Below, piece after piece: positions 19,993-29,045 of a stretch of DNA of 64,000 nt. The translations under genes were made by a program, and so were the position numbers. Position 1 is the stretch's first letter. Each line of letters opens with the position of its first letter. Source of the stretch: an uncultured Fidelibacterota bacterium (GTDB lineage: Bacteria > Fidelibacterota > Marinisomatia > Marinisomatales > UBA1611). The notes under the pieces are model-generated. The model did not search any database, had not been told where the DNA came from, and worked only from the letters and a program-made list of their open reading frames with translations. Where the stretch lies: positions 1 through 64,000 of the forward strand of contig CAJWLO010000008.1 of NCBI GenBank assembly GCA_913043235.1. The letters are read 5' to 3'.

Positions 19993-21090
19993 ATGAAAAG
20001 AATTAGCATAAAGGATTTAGCAAAAAAGACTGGTCTCTCAACAACAACAATTTCACGTGTTCTCAATGGTAAAGCAAAGCAATACCGTATTAGTGATAAC
20101 GCTGCCCAGCTTATAATTAGCACCGCCCAAAAAGAAGGTTATAGGCCTGACCGCAATGCAATAAGCCTTCGCACAAATCGTTCTCAAACAATCGGTGTAA
20201 TTGTGCCTAATATTGCTGATTATTATTTCAGTTCCCTATCAAGGATGATTGAGATAGCAGCTAGAAAGATAGGATACTCTATATTGCTTTCTGATTCTCA
20301 GGAAATTTTAGAACTAGAAATTGAATCAATAGAATCATTGATCAGCAGGAAGGTAGACGGGTTAATTGTTCTTCCGATAGGAAATGAATTTAGTCATTTA
20401 CAAAATGTAATCGATATTGGAATTCCTTTAGTTATTGCTGATCGGCATTTCCCCTTAATAGAATGTCCGCAAGTATTTTCAGATAACTTTAACGGGGCAT
20501 TTAAAGCAACAGAGTTTTTGATCAAAAAGAATCACTCTCGGATAGCCTGTATCCAAGGAAGACAAAATACTTCAGTTAATAATGAAAGAATACGCGGCTA
20601 CAAGGACGCATTAAAGCACCATGATATTCAATTTGATCCAGCTCTAATTATTGGGGATGAGTTTGGACTAAGAAGTGGATATGTAAGCGCAAAAATACTT
20701 ATCAACATGATACCAAGACCTACTGCTATTTTCACCTTTTGTAATGCAATATCTCTAGGCGCATTACGAGCTATATATGAAGAAAATCTAAATATCCCTA
20801 ATGACATTTCTATTATATCTTTTGACCATGATCAACCATACTCTGAATTCTTAAAAGCACCAATAACATCTATTGATCAACAAACCAGTGAGATGGGTCA
20901 AATAGCATTTAAGCTTCTAATGGCTGAAATCAGTCATAAAGATGCTAAAAATTCAAATACTTCAATAAGCAGTGCAAAATTTGTTACTCTTCCAACCAAA
21001 TTAAGAAAAAGACAATCAGTAAAAAGTTTCAGAAGTGAAAAAAATGTAGCCGAAAATAATTTGCAATCCCAGGATTTAATAAAGAATTAA
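19993..21090 (+). CDS. LacI-family transcriptional regulator
   Basis: 365 residues. The N-terminal helix-turn-helix is typical: ISIKDLAKKTGLSTTTISRV, hinge segment RPDRNAISLRTNRSQTIGVI. The periplasmic-binding-protein-like sensor domain follows (about 60-335), with VDGLIVLP, IQGRQNTSVNNERIRGY, ISIISFDHDQPYSEF and the closing ITSIDQQTSEMGQIA. A basic, poorly conserved tail ends the protein. Such proteins bind CG-centred palindromes and release or tighten on sugar binding. Three such palindromes occur in this window (18283, 19726, 48686). The gene has no visible Shine-Dalgarno sequence. It heads a plus-strand operon with a sugar porter, a kinase and a PanB-like protein. Confidence 0.93.
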   Translation: MKRISIKDLAKKTGLSTTTISRVLNGKAKQYRISDNAAQLIISTAQKEGYRPDRNAISLRTNRSQTIGVIVPNIADYYFSSLSRMIEIAARKIGYSILLSDSQEILELEIESIESLISRKVDGLIVLPIGNEFSHLQNVIDIGIPLVIADRHFPLIECPQVFSDNFNGAFKATEFLIKKNHSRIACIQGRQNTSVNNERIRGYKDALKHHDIQFDPALIIGDEFGLRSGYVSAKILINMIPRPTAIFTFCNAISLGALRAIYEENLNIPNDISIISFDHDQPYSEFLKAPITSIDQQTSEMGQIAFKLLMAEISHKDAKNSNTSISSAKFVTLPTKLRKRQSVKSFRSEKNVAENNLQSQDLIKN

Positions 21091-21114
21091 TTACCAATAT
21101 AAGGAGTCATTATT

Positions 21115-22122
21115 ATGCTTGTTGTAGAATCATATTTAATCGCAGTTTTAATGTGTTTGATAACTATGCTCTGTTGGGGTTCATGGGCAAACACACAAAA
21201 GCTGGCAAGTAAATCCTGGCCATTTCAACTTTTTTATTGGGACTACTCCATTGGCGTTCTACTACTTTCATTGATATTTGCATTTAGCATTGGAAGTATA
21301 GGGGAAAGCGGTAGAAGTTTTCTACAAGATCTTAATCAGGCAGATACTTCTAGCCTAACCAGCGCTTTTATCGGTGGTGTTGTTTTTAATTTTTCAAATA
21401 TACTTTTGGTCGTCGCAATTGATATTGCAGGTATGGCTGTAGCTATCCCCGTCGGTGTTGGTCTTGCTCTAATTATTGGGGTACTCACGAATTATTTAGC
21501 AGCTCCGGTCGGAAACCCTTTATTCATATTTTTAGGCGTTCTTTTAGTTGTTATTGCAATTATAGTTGATGCGCTTGCTTATAACAAGCTTCCCAGCAGT
21601 AAAGACAATAAAGCATCAAATAAGGGTCTAATTATTTCAGCAATAGCTGGAATACTTATGGGTTTCTTTTACCGATTTGTCGCAGCATCAATGTCTAGTG
21701 ATTATATTGTTATGGAAACTGGAAAAATAAGTCCCTATACGGCAATTGTTGTTTTTTCTATTGGACTATTTCTATCAAATTTTATTTTTAATACTTTTGT
21801 AATGTATAAACCCTTTACCGGTGAGCCAGTATCATACTCGGCATATTTTACAGATGGTAACACAAAATTACACCTCATTGGCATTTTCGGCGGAATTATT
21901 TGGAATGTTGGTATGTCATTTAGCATCATTGCATCTGGAGCTGCGGGTTTTGCAATCTCTTATGGCCTTGGACAAGGCGCAACAATGATAGCCGCAGCAT
22001 GGGGAGTTTTTATATGGAAAGAATTTGAAAATGCACCCCCTGAAACTGATAAATTATTAAATATAATGTTTTTATCATTCATTGTAGGACTATCTTTAAT
22101 AATTGCTGCAAGATTATTGTAA
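21115..22122 (+). CDS. GRP/DMT-type sugar porter
   Basis: 335 residues with about ten membrane helices. The start ITMLCWGSWANTQKLASKSW and the FQLFYWDYSIGVLL segment match the GRP (glucose/ribose porter) branch of the drug/metabolite transporter superfamily, often found beside ribokinase genes and sometimes annotated as a multidrug permease. AAGGAG lies 8 bases before ATG 21115, and the gene is 24 bp after lacI and 24 bp before the kinase gene. Import of ribose or another pentose across the inner membrane is the likely role, inferred from family and context. Confidence 0.85.
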   Translation: MLVVESYLIAVLMCLITMLCWGSWANTQKLASKSWPFQLFYWDYSIGVLLLSLIFAFSIGSIGESGRSFLQDLNQADTSSLTSAFIGGVVFNFSNILLVVAIDIAGMAVAIPVGVGLALIIGVLTNYLAAPVGNPLFIFLGVLLVVIAIIVDALAYNKLPSSKDNKASNKGLIISAIAGILMGFFYRFVAASMSSDYIVMETGKISPYTAIVVFSIGLFLSNFIFNTFVMYKPFTGEPVSYSAYFTDGNTKLHLIGIFGGIIWNVGMSFSIIASGAAGFAISYGLGQGATMIAAAWGVFIWKEFENAPPETDKLLNIMFLSFIVGLSLIIAARLL

Positions 22123-22146
22123 GTTTAAAAAATTACTGAGGATGTA

Positions 22147-23058
22147 ATGGGAAAAATCACTGTAGTTGGAAGTTCAAATACTGATATGATCATGCAATTA
22201 GAAAATATTCCAAGACCTGGCGAAACCTTGTTAGGAAATCAATTTTCGACTGCAGCTGGAGGAAAAGGTGCTAACCAAGCTGTAGGAGCTGCAAGAGCAG
22301 GAGGAAACGTCAATTTTATTGCTTCAATAGGTAATGATGTCCTTGGAGATACTGCTGTAAAAGGCTTTAGAAAGGAAAATATTGATACTACTTTTATATT
22401 TCGGGATTCACAAAACCCTTCAGGAGTTGCCTTTATTTTTATTGATAATAATGGTGAGAACAGTATAGGAGTGGCTTCAGGATCAAACTTTGATCTATCA
22501 CCAAAAAATATTGATAGAGCAATAGATTCTATTCATTCATCAGATGTTATCCTAACTCAGTTAGAAACACCACTGAATACAGTAGAATATCTAGCTAAAA
22601 TAATCCGATCACGGGAGTCTATTTTTATATTAAATCCTGCACCAGCTCAAGATCTTAGCGATGAATTACTTCAAAATACTGATATAATTACTCCCAATGA
22701 AACCGAAGCTGAAATGTTAACCGGTATTGAGATTAGAGATTCAGATAGCGCAAAATTGGCTTGCGATAAACTACATCAAATTGGGGTCAAGACTGTAATA
22801 ATTACAATGGGTGAAAAAGGTGCCTATTTATCTGATCAGGAGACTAACCAGCTTATTCCTTCTTATAGTGTCAATGCTATCGACACCACTGGTGCAGGGG
22901 ATATCTTTAATGGGGTATTAGCTGTAGGAATCGCGAATAAGCAGGATTTACCTAGTGCTATAAGATTTGCTAATGCGGCAGCTGCTCTTTCAGTAACAAT
23001 ACTGGGAGCTCAACCATCTGCACCCACTTTAGACTCTATCAATCATTTTATAAATTGA
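22147..23058 (+). CDS. rbsK: Ribokinase-like PfkB-family kinase
   Basis: 303 residues. It would phosphorylate ribose (or a similar sugar) at the 5 position with ATP. Seen: VVGSSNTDMIMQLENIPRPG, the substrate motif GGKGANQAVGAARAGG, TPNETEAEMLTGI (PfkB region), VKTVIITMGEKGAYL and the anion-hole signature DTTGAGDIFNGVLAVG with the catalytic Asp. Length and motif order fit RbsK closely. A GAGG site precedes ATG 22147. Sugar specificity cannot be fixed; the neighbouring GRP porter supports ribose. A second PfkB kinase gene lies at 41326-42249. Confidence 0.9.
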   Translation: MGKITVVGSSNTDMIMQLENIPRPGETLLGNQFSTAAGGKGANQAVGAARAGGNVNFIASIGNDVLGDTAVKGFRKENIDTTFIFRDSQNPSGVAFIFIDNNGENSIGVASGSNFDLSPKNIDRAIDSIHSSDVILTQLETPLNTVEYLAKIIRSRESIFILNPAPAQDLSDELLQNTDIITPNETEAEMLTGIEIRDSDSAKLACDKLHQIGVKTVIITMGEKGAYLSDQETNQLIPSYSVNAIDTTGAGDIFNGVLAVGIANKQDLPSAIRFANAAAALSVTILGAQPSAPTLDSINHFIN

Positions 23059-23142
23059 TACTTCAACCATAATCTAGAACTCAGATTAATTATACTTTTG
23101 TCTCTTATCAAATAAAAAAAATATTCAATCAATCACTAAGTA

Positions 23143-23985
23143 ATGGCAAAAAAGAAAAGAAAAAAAATATTCACAATGGGTGGAAAATTTGATACACGAA
23201 ATTATACTGTGAGTGACATAATTAATCAGAAAGGTAAAAAAAGATTATGCCAGATATTAGTTAGTAGTGTCGAAGAAGCATTAGCGGCTGAAGAAGCTGA
23301 GATTGATATGGCCATAGTTGGTGTATCAAAACCCTACACTGAAATACGTAAAGCAATGCCAAACACGTTCTTAACCGTTGCATTATCTGCTTCAGTTTGT
23401 CATACTATAGATGACGCTGTTCGTCATTCTTACAAAATCATGAGCACCGGTGCCGATGCAATAATGTGCTCATCTTGGAATAAAAATTATATTAAAGCTC
23501 TTTCAGAATTTGGATTTCCATTAATGGGTCACGCTGGTCTAGTTCCCCGCCATAGCACTTGGACAGGTGGATTAAAAGCAGTTGGGAAAACTATAGAGCA
23601 AGCATTAAAAATTTATCGTGATATCAAATTATTAGAAAATGCTGGAGTTTTTGCTGTTGAGATTGAAGTTATTCCAGAAAAGCTGCTTGCAGAAATTTCA
23701 AAACGAACAAGCTTAGTTACTATTTCTCTTGGTTCTGGTAAAGCTGGAGATGTACATTTTCTTTTTGCTGAAGATATTCTAGGAGAGAATAAAGATATGC
23801 TTCCACGCCATGCCAAGGCCTATAAAAATTTCTATGAAATAAAAGAAAAAATGCAAATTCAACGAATTTCTGCTTTTAAAGAATTTAAACAGGAAGTTTT
23901 GTCAGAGGAATTTCCATCGAGCCAATATATTGTAAATATGAATGATGATGTCATCGAAGAATTCATTAGGAGCATTGATAAATAG
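23143..23985 (+). CDS. Divergent PanB-like (ketopantoate hydroxymethyltransferase fold) protein
   Basis: 280 residues. The second half follows the PanB pattern: MGHAGLVPRHSTWTGGLKAV, AGVFAVEIEVIPEKL with the Glu that acts as base in PanB, SLGSGKAGDVHFLFAEDILG and a PRHAKAYKNF stretch. The first half is unlike PanB: the metal-binding VGDS becomes VGVSKP, the second Asp region reads TVALSASV, and K-x-E-G-G becomes MCSSWN. So the Mg site appears lost while the TIM-barrel and basic Glu remain. A pantothenate role is doubtful; membership of the lacI-porter-kinase operon (84 bp after rbsK) suggests a sugar-derived keto-acid or aldol substrate. No Shine-Dalgarno sequence is visible. Confidence 0.65.
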   Translation: MAKKKRKKIFTMGGKFDTRNYTVSDIINQKGKKRLCQILVSSVEEALAAEEAEIDMAIVGVSKPYTEIRKAMPNTFLTVALSASVCHTIDDAVRHSYKIMSTGADAIMCSSWNKNYIKALSEFGFPLMGHAGLVPRHSTWTGGLKAVGKTIEQALKIYRDIKLLENAGVFAVEIEVIPEKLLAEISKRTSLVTISLGSGKAGDVHFLFAEDILGENKDMLPRHAKAYKNFYEIKEKMQIQRISAFKEFKQEVLSEEFPSSQYIVNMNDDVIEEFIRSIDK

Positions 23986-24297
23986 AATTTTCTGATAAAT
24001 CAATGATGAACCACAAACTATGTTACTATAAAATTATCGTAATAATATTTATTATTTGAATATTAAGTAGTTCTCATTTATTAAAATATTATCAACCCAT
24101 AAACTGAACTGTTAAATCTTTTTAATGTTCTGAAAATATGTTTATCAAGAATATAGAAACTGCAATCAATTTATTGTTTAACACTCGACGAGGAATAAAT
24201 TCACTATCTGTTTAATAACATATTCCAATTTTAATATATAACAAGAGGATATAATATTGATGTAAAGACCTTATAAATCCAAGTTCAGGTCTATTAA
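23986..24297. other. AT-rich convergent intergenic region
   Basis: 312 bp between two convergent genes. It is strongly AT-rich. The only structure seen is AGACCT (24266-24271) with AGGTCT (24287-24292), a weak 6-bp stem with a 15-base loop and no clear T-run. No gene, operator or strong terminator is recognised. Confidence 0.5.
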
Positions 24298-25401
24298 CTA
24301 CGTCTTAGAGTTAAAAATAGCTTTTCCAGATTGTTTATTGAAAATTGAATAATTTTTTTCATCAAAAACCAGACTAATTTTATCACCAACATTTAATCCA
24401 TCATAAGGGTTTGCTATTGCTGTGATTCGCTGGTTATTAGAAGCTATATATGCAAAAGTTTCTCTACCCATTGGCTCTATTAAATCAACATTACCCTGAA
24501 ATAAACAATCTTCATTATCATGCTGAAAAACTTTTAAACTTTCTGGACGTATGCCAATGGTGAAAGCTTGATTCATATCAATCTGATTAAGTATATATTT
24601 TTTATTAATTGGAATTTTAAATAGGTCGGAAGAAAAATGATATTGATCTTGTTTTAATATTATTTCACCATCAATAAGATTTATTTGGGGAGACCCAATA
24701 AAACTTGCAACAAAGAGATTATTTGGGTTTTTATATGCTTCAATAGGAGTGGCTAATTGCTGTATCTCTCCGTTATTCATTATACAGATACGCTGTCCAA
24801 GAGTCATTGCTTCAGTCTGATCATGTGTAACATAAATCATTGTTGCACCAAGTCTATCATGTAGTTTTTTCAATTCTACACGCATAACTGCACGCATTTT
24901 TGCATCAAGATTAGATAATGGTTCATCAAAAAGAAAAACTTTCGGTTTCCTGACAATTGCTCTTCCTAATGCAACACGCTGTCTCTGCCCTCCGGAAAGT
25001 GATTTTGGATATCGATCAAGATAACTATCAAGTTCAAGAATATTAGCAGTTTCCTGTACTCTTTTATTAATATTAGACTTTTCCCATTTTCTTAGCTTAA
25101 GACTAAATGCCATATTTTCATAGACCGTCATATGAGGATAAAGAGCATAATTTTGGAATACCATTGCAATATCTCGATCTTTTGGCTGAAAGGTATTGAT
25201 TAATTTTTTATCAATATAAATTTCACCGCTAGACGGTTCTTCTAACCCTGCTATCATTGAAAGGGTTGTGGATTTTCCACATCCTGAAGGTCCAACCAAA
25301 ACCATAAACTCTCCTGATTGAACTTCTAGATCAAGATTGCTAACAGCCAAAGTATTATCTGGAAATACTTTCGTTATTTTTTTCAGTACTAAATCACTCA
25401 T
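24298..25401 (-). CDS. Sugar ABC importer ATPase (MsmX/UgpC/MalK type)
   Basis: 367 residues. Walker A GPSGCGKST near residue 38, Q-loop MVFQNYALYPHMTV, signature LSGGQRQRVALGRAIVRKP, Walker B VFLFDEPLSNLDAKMR and switch His in MIYVTHDQTEAMTLG are all present. The C-terminal regulatory OB domain (from about 235) includes IGIRPESLKV. This is the MsmX/UgpC/MalK class that powers carbohydrate importers, sometimes several of them. It is the last gene of the 18-kb run, 12 bp after the second permease, which points to it serving the importer encoded just upstream. Confidence 0.93.
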   Translation of the reverse strand: MSDLVLKKITKVFPDNTLAVSNLDLEVQSGEFMVLVGPSGCGKSTTLSMIAGLEEPSSGEIYIDKKLINTFQPKDRDIAMVFQNYALYPHMTVYENMAFSLKLRKWEKSNINKRVQETANILELDSYLDRYPKSLSGGQRQRVALGRAIVRKPKVFLFDEPLSNLDAKMRAVMRVELKKLHDRLGATMIYVTHDQTEAMTLGQRICIMNNGEIQQLATPIEAYKNPNNLFVASFIGSPQINLIDGEIILKQDQYHFSSDLFKIPINKKYILNQIDMNQAFTIGIRPESLKVFQHDNEDCLFQGNVDLIEPMGRETFAYIASNNQRITAIANPYDGLNVGDKISLVFDEKNYSIFNKQSGKAIFNSKT

Positions 25402-25413
25402 ATCACAACAATC

Positions 25414-26280
25414 CTATTCTTTAATTCCGCCAAGCATAATGCCTTTAGAAAAATATTTTAAAACAAATGGAAAGACTATCATGATAGGCACAACAGTAAT
25501 TACTACTGTTGCAGCCTTGATTGATTCAGGAGCCAAGCCAATAAAATTATCACGTAACATAGCCCATTCCTGTTCAATTACAATCCTCTGTAAAAAAGCC
25601 TGTAAAACCACTTTACTATCCGAATTCATATAAATAACAGCATCATACCATGAATTCCAATGAAATATAGTCTGAAACATAGCGACAGTAGCAAGGATTG
25701 GGCGGGATAAAGGAAGATATATCCTAAAGAAAATATACCATTCGGTTGCACCATCTATCATAGCTGCCTGGTGCATACTATCAGGAATGTTTTGAAAATA
25801 ATTTCGGATCAAGATTACATTAAATGCACTTATGAGCCCTTGGACAAGATAAACCATACGATTGTCTAATAATCCAATACTATGGTATAGTAAATAAATT
25901 GGAACCATTCCACCGCTGAATAACATAGTAAACAAAACAAACAAAAATAATGGTTTACGGTGTGGCATATCTTTACGAGATAGCGGATATGCACATAACG
26001 CAGTGAAAAATACAGAGATTGGCACACTAATCAGAACCCGTGCAATACTATTCAATAGACCAGATAAAAGATGGGGTTTGGAGAACACTGCTTTATAGGC
26101 TGTCAGATCGAATGACCTGGGATATAAAAAGAAACCTCCCTGAGAAGCATACACTTCTGAACTAAGGCTCAATACAAGACAGTATAATAAAGGATAAAAC
26201 ATTGTAAAGGACAGTACAAGGAATAATGATATATTGATAACATCAAATAATCTGGAACCAAATGACTCTTTAATCATCAT
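25414..26280 (-). CDS. Carbohydrate ABC permease, LplC/YtcP type
   Basis: 288 residues with six helices. The start SFTMFYPLLYCLVLSLSS and the binding-protein-dependent EAA loop QAAMIDGATEWYIFFRIYLP (with ...LSRPILA after it) identify the second permease of an LplABC-type importer. The end VLKYFSKGIMLGGIKE is typical of this subfamily. It starts within the stop region of the first permease gene (26280), so translation is probably coupled. Confidence 0.92.
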   Translation of the reverse strand: MMIKESFGSRLFDVINISLFLVLSFTMFYPLLYCLVLSLSSEVYASQGGFFLYPRSFDLTAYKAVFSKPHLLSGLLNSIARVLISVPISVFFTALCAYPLSRKDMPHRKPLFLFVLFTMLFSGGMVPIYLLYHSIGLLDNRMVYLVQGLISAFNVILIRNYFQNIPDSMHQAAMIDGATEWYIFFRIYLPLSRPILATVAMFQTIFHWNSWYDAVIYMNSDSKVVLQAFLQRIVIEQEWAMLRDNFIGLAPESIKAATVVITVVPIMIVFPFVLKYFSKGIMLGGIKE

Positions 26281-27188
26281 TAATAAAGTCCTTGTTGACC
26301 TTGTGTAAGCCGTTTTGAAATTGAGTTTGATGTCATAATCAATATTACGGCCACAACTGATTTAAACATTCCTGCTGCAGTTGCAATCTCAAAGTTTAAA
26401 TTTGTCAGCATGCGTAAAACATAGGTATCAATAATATCTGCTACATCGTATACAAGTGGATTATACATATTGTATATCTGATCAAATCCAGCACTTAGAA
26501 AACCGCCCATACTTAAAATAAGTAGAGTGATCATGGTCGGTTTTAATTGCGGTAGTGTTATGTAAAATATTTGCTGGAAGCGATTTGCTCCATCTATTTT
26601 TGCCGCCTTATATAATTCAATCGGAATTGCCGAGATGGATGCCATATATATAATGGCTCCAATACCTATACCCTTCCAAATATCTGTAGAAATAATGACT
26701 ACAATAAACCAAAAATCATCGCTGAGCCAGTTAATAGGTTTATCGACCCCTATCCAAGAGATTATTTCGTTAGCAGGGCCACTGTTTGAAAAGATTAGTC
26801 TGAAAATACTTGCTAAAATAACCCAGCTAAATAAGTAGGGTAACAAGCTCAAACTTTGAAATCCTTTTCTTAAAAAACCAATCCTAATTTCATTTAACAA
26901 TAGCGCAAAAACTACGGGTGCAAAAAATCCTAGTATGATTTTTATTATGCTAATAAACAAAGTGTTTTTTATGACCAATAAAAATTCACTTCCACTAAAA
27001 AGCGTCTCAAAATGCTGAAATCCAACCCATGGGCTTCCAAGTATACCATCCCGGATACTATAATCTTTGAAAGCTATCATCAGTCCCCCCATTGGGATAT
27101 AATCAAAAATAAAATAATAAACTGCACAGGGTAAAAACATTAATGCCAGAGCATTATTTTTTGGAGATTTAAAATTATTAGTGTCCAT
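26280..27188 (-). CDS. Carbohydrate ABC permease, LplB type
   Basis: 302 residues with six helices. The segment FDYIPMGGLMIAFKDYSI after helix 1 is diagnostic of LplB permeases, and the EAA loop is YKAAKIDGANRFQQIFYITLP. YVLRMLTNLNFEIATAAGMF near the end is also typical. The LplABC group imports oligosaccharides, often uronate-rich or xylan-like fragments in Firmicutes. It begins directly after the stop of the binding-protein gene and overlaps the next permease gene. Confidence 0.92.
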   Translation of the reverse strand: MDTNNFKSPKNNALALMFLPCAVYYFIFDYIPMGGLMIAFKDYSIRDGILGSPWVGFQHFETLFSGSEFLLVIKNTLFISIIKIILGFFAPVVFALLLNEIRIGFLRKGFQSLSLLPYLFSWVILASIFRLIFSNSGPANEIISWIGVDKPINWLSDDFWFIVVIISTDIWKGIGIGAIIYMASISAIPIELYKAAKIDGANRFQQIFYITLPQLKPTMITLLILSMGGFLSAGFDQIYNMYNPLVYDVADIIDTYVLRMLTNLNFEIATAAGMFKSVVAVILIMTSNSISKRLTQGQQGLY

Positions 27189-29033
27189 CTAATTCACGCT
27201 ACTTAATAATAGGTCAATCTTTTTTTTATTCTCCCTTGCATCATCAAGATGAATTCCCATTCTATTAATAACTAATTCCCCACCTAGTCTATAAAATTCA
27301 TCTACATACAATTCCCAGATCTTAAAATCCTTTTGTCCTGTAATAAACTCAGTAAAATTAGTTTGTTGGAAAGCGATTAGTTTATTTACTCTAGCTACTA
27401 TATCATGAGGAGCCTGGTAAACCGCATCCCCAAAAGCACATGGATCTCCCCATTCAATTCGATTATGATCTTTTTGAAATTTTTTTAGTCCAGCAGGCAT
27501 ATATTTATCGACGAAATCATCTTGCATGGGAACTGTCACTAAATAGCCTTGTCTTTTATCATAAAGGTGCCAAGCAAGACCTTCACTATTTCTTCTATAT
27601 GAATATGTACCAAATGGTTCAAGTCCGATTGTCGTTCTATTATCCCCTTCGCCTTGCCATTTCCAGTGCAAACCTTCCTTCCCTAAGCTACAGTGTAATA
27701 AGAGTTCTTCATCATTTAACATGGTTTCCATTATTCTTAGCCAGCGAATCACCTTGGCAGGTGTTTCTCTCATGTGATTCCCAAACACATAGTATCCACC
27801 ATAATTGCCACCTACCCTACCATATGTTCTGTGGCCTCTATGTCCATCTGGCCCTGCTGGTGCATATCCTGCGGTCCAAAGGTTTCGGTATCGATCTTTA
27901 TTATTTTCAATTAATTGTTCTGCATCCTCCTTTGAAAATCCAATTAATTCAAATAGTTCTAAATCGCGATGTCGCTGTAGTGCGGCCATTGTTTTAAGTC
28001 GTTCACTATTTGGCTCAAGCTCGGCATAAAGAGACCAATGAGAAATGTAACCTGTAATTCCTGCATAAAGTTTTGCTAATACTTCGCCCATCCAATTGTC
28101 TGTTACAAAATCAGGATGTATGTATTCCTTTTCATACCAATCATTTAATTGTTTCAGGGCTAAAAAGGATCTCTCATCAATTCCACCCCAGATCAAATTA
28201 TCTCTATCTATTTTCCAATTGAATGGCTGAATATCATACGCACCAAAAATCTCGGTGAACATCCCACTCCTCCATGAGCTGACATCTCCACTCATAGCCC
28301 AGGTTGGTTTTGCATTATTAAGAACCAATCTTTTTTGTTCTGGTGATAAGAATTTCTCAAAATCATGGATAAAACTTCTGGCATCTGGTTTATCATTTTT
28401 GAATTTTTCAAAAACAAAAGAATATTCTTCAAGATTATCTGGAATCCCTTCAAAACCAACGGCCTTTAGCCAATCTTTACGCCAAATACCGATTTTTGGA
28501 TACGCATTTGTAGGTCTAGGAATTGGAATCCCATAATTATTTTCATTGTATCGGCAACCCATCCATGAATGCATTCCCCATTCTTGAATAATTTTTGTAA
28601 TTGTTGGACTATGGTGAGCTAATACGGAAAGAGGAACTGGCATCACAAATCCATGCTTTATGGAACTGGATAATTGTCCAGAAAATTCTGTGAATATATC
28701 AGGAATGGACCCTGAAGCTTTCACCAGAGCACCCTTTCTTTCATAAACAGAGGGCGATATGAGATCGTAGTTGAGTGTTACGTTAAATCTTTTTTCAAGT
28801 ATCCTTTTTGCAAACGCATCCTCCTTGAGAAGGGCATCAGCGGACCATCTGGCATCGCGATGCATTAATAGGTTAAATGTCATATGCTCATCAGGATCAT
28901 CAACAACATTTGACCAATTCACAGTGTCATTTAAGGCATTATTTTTATTAAACCAACTAGGTGAAAATAATAGGAATGTAAGTACGATCAGAAAGAATAG
29001 TGCAAAGGCAGTAAATCTTACTTTTGGAGTCAT
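27189..29033 (-). CDS. LplA-type solute-binding protein with N-terminal membrane anchor
   Basis: 614 residues, much longer than ordinary sugar-binding proteins but normal for LplA/YtcQ. Residues 8-28 are hydrophobic; no lipobox Cys follows, so it is probably anchored by an uncleaved helix or released after cleavage. The mature part has the extracellular binding-protein look (GSIPDIFTEFSGQ, YGIPIPRPTNAYPKIGIWRK, DWLKAVGFEGIPDNLEEY, LGKEGLHWKWQGEG). A MBP-like cluster-1 fold is expected. It is immediately upstream of the two permease genes. The ligand is unknown; the secreted enzymes in the same run may make it. Confidence 0.85.
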   Translation of the reverse strand: MTPKVRFTAFALFFLIVLTFLLFSPSWFNKNNALNDTVNWSNVVDDPDEHMTFNLLMHRDARWSADALLKEDAFAKRILEKRFNVTLNYDLISPSVYERKGALVKASGSIPDIFTEFSGQLSSSIKHGFVMPVPLSVLAHHSPTITKIIQEWGMHSWMGCRYNENNYGIPIPRPTNAYPKIGIWRKDWLKAVGFEGIPDNLEEYSFVFEKFKNDKPDARSFIHDFEKFLSPEQKRLVLNNAKPTWAMSGDVSSWRSGMFTEIFGAYDIQPFNWKIDRDNLIWGGIDERSFLALKQLNDWYEKEYIHPDFVTDNWMGEVLAKLYAGITGYISHWSLYAELEPNSERLKTMAALQRHRDLELFELIGFSKEDAEQLIENNKDRYRNLWTAGYAPAGPDGHRGHRTYGRVGGNYGGYYVFGNHMRETPAKVIRWLRIMETMLNDEELLLHCSLGKEGLHWKWQGEGDNRTTIGLEPFGTYSYRRNSEGLAWHLYDKRQGYLVTVPMQDDFVDKYMPAGLKKFQKDHNRIEWGDPCAFGDAVYQAPHDIVARVNKLIAFQQTNFTEFITGQKDFKIWELYVDEFYRLGGELVINRMGIHLDDARENKKKIDLLLSSVN

Positions 29034-29045
29034 CCTTTCGAACGG

